NCBI GenBank assembly: GCA_004335835.1
Contig: RWJK01001480.1
Span: 3,175 to 13,918 of the forward strand
Source: Scenedesmus sp. ARA3
Lineage: Eukaryota; Chlorophyta; Chlorophyceae; Sphaeropleales; Scenedesmaceae
Length of the DNA: 10,744 nt
Direction: 5' to 3'
A program made the translations under genes and the position numbers. Below, one piece after another: positions 9,501 to 10,744 of this stretch; within the stretch, counting starts at the first letter, position 1, and every line of letters starts with the position of its first letter. The notes under the pieces were generated by a model. That model saw only the letters and a list, made by a program, of their open reading frames with translations. It did not search any database and was not told the origin of the DNA.

Positions 9501-10359
9501 ACCAGGATGAGGGACAGCCGCCACAGGTCAGTAGTAACATGTTATGAACCCCATGCTGTCAGCCCTCCTCTCCTGTGTGTGCTGCAGGTGCACGCTGAAT
9601 GCATGAAGATGAGAAAGAGAACTTCTAAGGTGTGGGGTGCAGAAGATGGGCAGGAGAAGAGGCAACACCCAGTGCCAGTGCTATGTCCAGTGCGACTGCT
9701 GAATCACAAGCACAAGCAGTGTCCACACCAACTTTGAGGAGTGCAGCAGCAGCGGCAACGGAGGCAATGCGTGTGTACGGCACTGCATTCTGCCGCAGGC
9801 AGCAGGGCCTCGCACTGACAATCCACAAGCATGGCTGAAAGCACCACAAAGACGAAGTCCACGGAAAGTCTGCTGGCAACCGGTTAACCAGAGGATACAC
9901 TAAACTCCAAGGCAAAGGAACATCACAGCAAAACACCACGGATGCAGACCAACAGGTCCGCAGGCCGCAGCACATTTGTATCACATTTGCTGTCGAGGCA
10001 CGTCATGTTTAAACAGCACTGAATTCATTGATCAGGTAGAGGACGTCAAGCCCAGCCCAGCTGTATGCATTGTCACCATTAACGTCCCGCCTGTGTGCCA
10101 TTAATGATCAGCTGCGCAACAACGATGTCGATGGTGGCGGCCAGCTGGAACGAAAAGCTCAGCAAAACAATAAACATGACCAAGAAATACAGAAGCAGGA
10201 TATGCATATGCATATGCCATGCATATCTCACCTGTGTGCCGTAGTTGATCAGCTGTGCTGCAAAGATGCCGATGGTCACAGCCAGCTGGAACAGAATGTT
10301 GAGCGCACCACGCATGTTGTAGGGAGCCATCTCAGACAGGTACAGCGGCGTGGCCTGGC

Positions 10360-10397
<38 letters not shown>

Positions 10398-10685
10398 GAG
10401 CAATCGAAGACATCAGCCATGGCAGCGGCGGCAGCAGCAGCAGCAGCAGAAGAAGATTCCGGCACCAGCCGTGGCGTGCAGCAACTCCATGCCACATGTT
10501 GCTGCATGCAAGGCATGCAGCACTTCTGCTTGATGTCTGCACAGGGCTGACGAACAGCAGCAGCAGTAGCAGCAGCAGCAGCGACTGGTGTGCCCACCTG
10601 TGTTGCCAGTCCCACTCCCACTCCCAGCACCAGGCGGCCGATGACCAGCTGCGCAATGTGGAACGCGGACGCCACAAGAATTGTA

Positions 10686-10686
<1 letters not shown>
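4089..10686 (-). CDS. Hexose/H+ symporter (MFS sugar porter, HUP/STP-like), 5'-partial, 11 exons
   Basis: Predicted plasma-membrane monosaccharide:proton symporter of the sugar-porter family of the major facilitator superfamily. Eleven minus-strand exons (10598-10686, 10232-10354, 9211-9325, 8745-8795, 8359-8510, 7530-7551, 7020-7128, 6266-6445, 5693-5751, 5182-5270, 4089-4436) join in frame to about 444 residues. Family signatures appear in order: [10 protein letters not shown] and PLYLSEMAP (TM4 and loop), [12 protein letters not shown] after TM6 (the PESPR-type motif), QQWVGIN and AIIFYAP in TM7, VDRFGRK after TM8, GFAWSWGPLGW and [10 protein letters not shown] around TM10, [13 protein letters not shown] in TM11, then [10 protein letters not shown] and HWFW after TM12. 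Known HUP/STP proteins have about 500-540 residues and 12 TMs, so TM1-TM3 are missing and lie past the right edge. All introns start with GT and end with AG, and phases agree at every join. Family assignment is firm; the exact sugar is not predictable. Confidence 0.93.
4493..4558 (-). repeat. Copy of exon K 5' end (TM12), inner, intact acceptor
   Basis: Twenty-two codons identical in protein to the start of exon K through PE, with 5 silent and no replacement differences. The acceptor is intact (CTGCTGCTGCCAG|GTG) and phase 0, matching exon J's donor. After PE the sequence diverges, so PETK is lost. It lies 122 bases upstream of exon K. Confidence 0.93.
4561..4588. repeat. CAG-rich tract at the acceptor of the inner exon K copy
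   Basis: Imperfect CAG units; on the gene strand a CTG-rich tract ending CTGCTGCCAG|GTG before the TM12 copy. A second CAG tract at about 4698-4713 precedes the outer copy. Confidence 0.88.
4620..4691 (-). repeat. Copy of exon K 5' end (TM12 and PETK), outer
   Basis: Twenty-four codons reading [24 protein letters not shown]. Against exon K there are 8 silent and 3 conservative replacement differences (G-S, A-T, A-S). The acceptor is displaced by one base (CCGAG|TC), so splicing there would be out of phase with exon J. Confidence 0.92.
4935..4982 (-). repeat. Copy of exon J 3' half with donor (second)
   Basis: Reads [22 protein letters not shown]; 2 silent and 2 replacement differences over the 15 codons after M. 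Offset 129 bases from the first copy. An acceptor-like CTAG|GCTTATG precedes it. Confidence 0.9.
5064..5111 (-). repeat. Copy of exon J 3' half with donor (first)
   Basis: Reads [22 protein letters not shown], differing from exon J by one S-to-T change and by M for the first V. Offset 118 bases from exon J. The intron head (GTGAGTGGTGACACTAG...) is copied as well. An acceptor-like TTAG|GCTTATG precedes it but gives the wrong phase. Confidence 0.92.
5182..5270 (-). CDS. Exon J: TM11
   Basis: Two leading bases and 29 codons: [19 protein letters not shown], then [10 protein letters not shown]. It matches TM11 of HUP/STP transporters (IGQAFVSMLCAM.YG type). Acceptor GTGCTGCAG|GT lies beside a CTG/CCG tract; donor TTCGGG|GTGAGT, phase 0. 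Two downstream copies of its 3' half keep the donor. Confidence 0.93.
5276..5313. repeat. CAG/CGG tract at the exon J acceptor
   Basis: CAG units followed by CGG units. On the gene strand it reads (CCG)(CTG) then GTGCTGCAG|GT, the exon J acceptor. Confidence 0.9.
5551..5690. repeat. 29-bp minisatellite, about five units
   Basis: The core tgttggctagtgtg recurs at 5551, 5580, 5609, 5638 and 5667, exactly 29 bases apart, with variable ends (catgtcatctc, cacatcatctc and similar). On the minus strand it begins a few bases inside the intron after the donor of exon I. It has no similarity to the exon. Confidence 0.95.
5693..5751 (-). CDS. Exon I: end of TM10, PSEI.PLETR motif
   Basis: A 59-base exon coding [19 protein letters not shown], flanked by phase-2 entry (completing W of WSW) and phase-1 exit (completing G). 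GPLGWL.PSEI.PLETR is the conserved loop after TM10. Acceptor CTCTGCAG|G, donor GCAG|GTGGGC. A 29-bp minisatellite starts within a few bases of the donor. Confidence 0.92.
5763..6265. other. Exon H-I intron without exon copies
   Basis: About 500 bases of the minus-strand intron between exons H and I. I see no fragment of either exon here, only a short repeat of cattgttg[ac]tgacatgg near 6210-6248. Donor TCCTG|GTGAGT and acceptor CTCTGCAG|G define its ends. Confidence 0.7.
6266..6445 (-). CDS. Exon H: FGRK motif, TM9 and TM10
   Basis: The longest internal exon, 59 full codons: [59 protein letters not shown]. It has the GR[KR] loop motif after TM8, the GGIQ start of TM9 and the GFAWSW signature of TM10. 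The acceptor CTGCAG|G is the last unit of a long CTG tract; the donor is TCCTG|GTGAGT, splitting the W codon. No fragment copies of it were seen. Confidence 0.93.
6447..6553. repeat. Long CAG/CTG tract at the exon H acceptor
   Basis: Two long CAG runs separated by CAC and followed by CGG units. On the minus strand this is a CTG run ending CTGCTGCAG|G, so the tract forms the exon H 3' splice site. It is responsible for a poly-Gln reading frame on the plus strand that I do not regard as a gene. Confidence 0.95.
6735..6784 (-). repeat. Diverged copy of exon G 3' end with donor
   Basis: Reads [16 protein letters not shown] and AG|GTGTGG. Compared with exon G there are 6 silent and 2 replacement differences over 16 codons. 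It lies some 235 bases beyond the exon's end, separated from the identical copy by an AT-rich stretch. Confidence 0.88.
6787..6931. other. AT-rich, polypyrimidine/polypurine stretch in the exon G-H intron
   Basis: Between the two exon G tail copies lies AT-rich sequence with long T/C runs (about 6826-6880), a C6A6 run near 6861-6872, and the perfect palindrome GATCATATGATC at 6892-6903. Composition differs visibly from the surrounding CA-rich intron. Confidence 0.65.
6932..6969 (-). repeat. Identical copy of exon G 3' end with donor
   Basis: Thirty-eight bases identical to 7020-7057, exactly 88 bases downstream, coding [12 protein letters not shown] and the AG|GT donor (GTGGGT here, GTGCGC at the real exon). 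Identity suggests a recent duplication or conversion. Confidence 0.92.
7020..7128 (-). CDS. Exon G: TM7-TM8 loop and TM8
   Basis: Codes (Q)[19 protein letters not shown], then [16 protein letters not shown] and the first two bases of R. This is the LFS..GS..AALLNTVV.GAVNV segment of HUP-type transporters and leads into the (V)DRFGRK motif. Acceptor TTTTTGCAG|AG, donor GACAG|GTGCGC. One 5'-end copy lies upstream and two 3'-end copies lie downstream. Confidence 0.93.
7209..7230 (-). repeat. Copy of exon G 5' end with intact acceptor
   Basis: CTCCTGCAG|CGCTGTTCCAG parallels TTTTTGCAG|AGCTGTTCCAG of exon G. It reads LFQIVGS against LFQTTGS and then diverges. It begins 102 bases upstream of exon G in the same phase, and the 34 codons between are free of stops. 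Confidence 0.85.
7530..7551 (-). CDS. Exon F: 22-nt microexon coding AIIFYAP in TM7
   Basis: Only 22 bases: seven codons for AIIFYAP plus one base. It fits between exon E (ending GIN) and exon G (starting LFQTTGSG) to give GIN-AIIFYAP-Q-LFQ, the canonical continuation of TM7. Acceptor TCTTGCAG|GCC and donor CCAC|GTGAGT are both good, and the phases (0 in, 1 out) match the neighbours. Omitting it would delete conserved residues and break the frame. Confidence 0.88.
7681..7990 (-). repeat. 98-100 bp tandem array with degenerate exon-F-like units
   Basis: Three units begin with aagc[ct]aacaca at 7681, 7781 and 7879. On the minus strand each carries GCACCAC|GTGAGTTGAA, matching the end and donor of microexon F (GCACCAC|GTGAGTTGG); the coding bases ahead of it are shortened and degenerate (CTTGCACACATCAA). 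The last unit contains an internal repeat of accatgac[ag]taggtga and then runs into the 125-bp exon E array at the shared donor. Whether exon F is the source or a survivor is not decidable here. Confidence 0.75.
7984..8421 (-). repeat. Tandem array of exon E 3' end, 125-bp period, four copies
   Basis: The last 63 bases of exon E (8359-8421) and the following donor and intron head recur at 8234-8296, 8109-8171 and 7984-8046, exactly 125 bases apart. The copies read [21 protein letters not shown] (first two) and [21 protein letters not shown] (third). Donors are intact: the first two copies keep GTGAGTGCGCGTGG, while the third has GTGAGTTGAA, which belongs to the neighbouring 98-bp array. Reading through exon E's donor meets a stop before the first copy, so these are not part of a continuous exon. 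Confidence 0.95.
8359..8510 (-). CDS. Exon E: central loop and first part of TM7
   Basis: Fifty full codons plus two leading bases: (D)[40 protein letters not shown], then [10 protein letters not shown]. The paired glutamines before GIN are the conserved sugar-contacting residues of TM7; the family usually has QQ[FL][TS]GIN, so W-V here is a variation. Acceptor TCTGCAG|AT, donor AAT|GTGAGT, exit phase 0. Three further copies of its last 63 bases follow in the intron. Confidence 0.93.
8719..8740. repeat. (CTG)7 tract at the exon D donor
   Basis: On the gene strand the exon D donor GTGAGC continues directly as CAGCAGCAG, so the triplet tract begins at the 5' splice site. Confidence 0.93.
8745..8795 (-). 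CDS. Exon D: central cytoplasmic loop, first part
   Basis: A 51-base exon coding (G)[16 protein letters not shown], equivalent to the segment after PESPN in HUP/STP proteins, where a GK..KG..VL.K.RG pattern is conserved. Acceptor CTGCAG|GC; donor GAAG|GTGAGC runs straight into a CAG tract, so the triplet repeat starts inside the donor consensus. No fragment copies of this exon were found. Confidence 0.88.
9047..9095 (-). repeat. Copy of exon C 3' half with donor
   Basis: Sixteen codons reading [16 protein letters not shown] plus G, identical in protein to exon C, with 5 silent differences and no replacement. The donor is intact (CGCG|GTGAGC). It lies 164 bases downstream of exon C's end, so use of this donor in place of the real one would shift the frame. 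A (CTG)9 tract lies between. Confidence 0.92.
9144..9170. repeat. (CTG)9 tract
   Basis: Nine CTG units on the plus strand (CAG on the gene strand), between exon C and the copy of its 3' half. Confidence 0.95.
9211..9325 (-). CDS. Exon C: TM6 and the PDTPNSL motif
   Basis: Codes [18 protein letters not shown], then [20 protein letters not shown], with one extra G completed by exon D. WRLSL opening TM6 and [12 protein letters not shown] closing it match algal and plant hexose symporters very closely. Acceptor TGTGTGCAG|CAC, donor CGCG|GTGAGT. Two partial copies of its 5' half lie upstream and one copy of its 3' half lies downstream. Confidence 0.93.
9394..9438 (-). repeat. Partial copy of exon C 5' half (inner)
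   Basis: Reads [15 protein letters not shown] against [15 protein letters not shown]; 7 silent and 2 replacement differences in 15 codons. It sits about 126 bases upstream of the matching part of exon C. The acceptor region is not conserved: TTTGCC stands in place of TGTGCAG. The flanks share AATAACA/TGTTATT-type sequence. Confidence 0.85.
9491..9523 (-). repeat. Partial copy of exon C 5' half (outer)
   Basis: Reads [11 protein letters not shown] against [11 protein letters not shown] of exon C, with 4 silent and 2 replacement differences. It is the more upstream of two head copies, offset about 90 bases from the next. No clear AG acceptor precedes it. Confidence 0.8.
10091..10150 (-). repeat. 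Diverged copy of exon B 3' half (TM5), with GC-type donor
   Basis: Reads [20 protein letters not shown] against [20 protein letters not shown] in exon B. By hand count there are 2 silent and 6 replacement differences in 20 codons, making it the least conserved of the fragments. The donor position carries GCGGGA instead of GTGAGA. It lies 81 bases downstream of exon B in the same frame, and the stretch between has no stop. Confidence 0.85.
10232..10354 (-). CDS. Exon B: TM4-TM5 loop and TM5, sugar transporter
   Basis: Forty-one codons: [16 protein letters not shown], then [20 protein letters not shown] and [13 protein letters not shown] with the following R is the second half of the sugar-transport signature that begins in exon A. 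Acceptor CGCCAG|GCC follows a CTG tract; donor CAG|GTGAGA. Phase 0 at both ends. A diverged copy of its 3' half lies 81 bases downstream in the next intron. Confidence 0.92.
10361..10449. repeat. CAG/GCA-rich tracts in the exon A-B intron
   Basis: A CAG run at 10361-10393 and a second CGG/CAG run at about 10421-10449; a third, shorter one is at 10555-10582. On the minus strand the first abuts the exon B acceptor. The whole 243-base intron has no stop in the exon frame. Confidence 0.9.
10598..10686 (-). CDS. Exon A: start of TM4, sugar transporter
   Basis: Codes for about 29 residues ending in [19 protein letters not shown], the TM4 segment of sugar porters, whose conserved form is GRLLLGFGVG. 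The acceptor is GCCAG at 10687-10691 directly after a CTG tract; the donor is CAG|GTGGGC. It enters in phase 2 (the leading GT completes a codon from an unseen upstream exon) and leaves in phase 0. This is the most upstream exon visible. Confidence 0.88.

Positions 10687-10688
<2 letters not shown>

Positions 10689-10744
<56 letters not shown>
10689..10744. repeat. CAG/CTG tract (18 or more units) at exon A acceptor, runs off the window
   Basis: Uninterrupted CAG from 10691 to the right edge. On the minus strand it is CTG ending in GCCAG|GT, the exon A acceptor. Confidence 0.95.

Noticed and set aside
10199..10226. ATATGC repeats after the exon B donor as a regulatory site
   Set aside because: A short simple-sequence run inside an intron; no support for a regulatory role.
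3927..10354. Pseudogene interpretation of the whole locus
   Set aside because: All 11 exons are intact, in frame and bounded by GT-AG with matching phases; the extra copies lie outside the reading frame of the spliced product.

Overview
The window looks like nuclear DNA of a chlorophyte green alga. The evidence is a many-exon gene whose best family match is the algal HUP / plant STP hexose:H+ symporters, short GT-AG introns, heavy CAG/CTG triplet content, and candidate TGTAA polyadenylation motifs. A scenedesmacean-like (Sphaeropleales) source is a low-confidence guess from style alone. No bacterial, organellar or viral gene was recognised.

Right two thirds (about 3.78-10.69 kb, minus strand): one gene for a major-facilitator sugar transporter. 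I reconstructed 11 exons, called A-K here: 10598-10686, 10232-10354, 9211-9325, 8745-8795, 8359-8510, 7530-7551, 7020-7128, 6266-6445, 5693-5751, 5182-5270 and 4089-4436. They join in frame with consistent intron phases into about 444 residues, running from the start of TM4 to a stop at 4089-4091. The N-terminus (TM1-TM3) lies beyond the right edge, behind a CAG tract.

The striking part is inside the introns. Exons coding TM5, TM6, TM7, TM8, TM11 and TM12 are accompanied by partial copies of themselves. Copies of an exon's 3' part carry its donor site and lie downstream of it; copies of its 5' part lie upstream, some with the acceptor site. The C-terminal coding end is also copied into the 3' flank. 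Copy counts run from one to three, and the copies sit in tandem arrays with periods such as 125, 98-100, 118/129 and 168 bp. Most keep the amino-acid sequence while differing at silent positions. A few have phases that would let them be spliced in or read through in frame.

Left third (1 to about 3.78 kb): no gene could be recognised. It holds a 22-bp tandem array at the left edge, a pentanucleotide microsatellite, a 92-93 bp direct repeat with splice-like ends, and a cluster of three minus-strand TGTAA motifs beside a small perfect palindrome near 2.05-2.11 kb. By eye the plus strand is G/T-rich left of about 2.05 kb and C/A-rich to its right. This could mark two convergent transcription units with long 3' ends, which is inference.

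All protein assignments come from recalled family motifs; splice sites are read by eye and no alignment was run.
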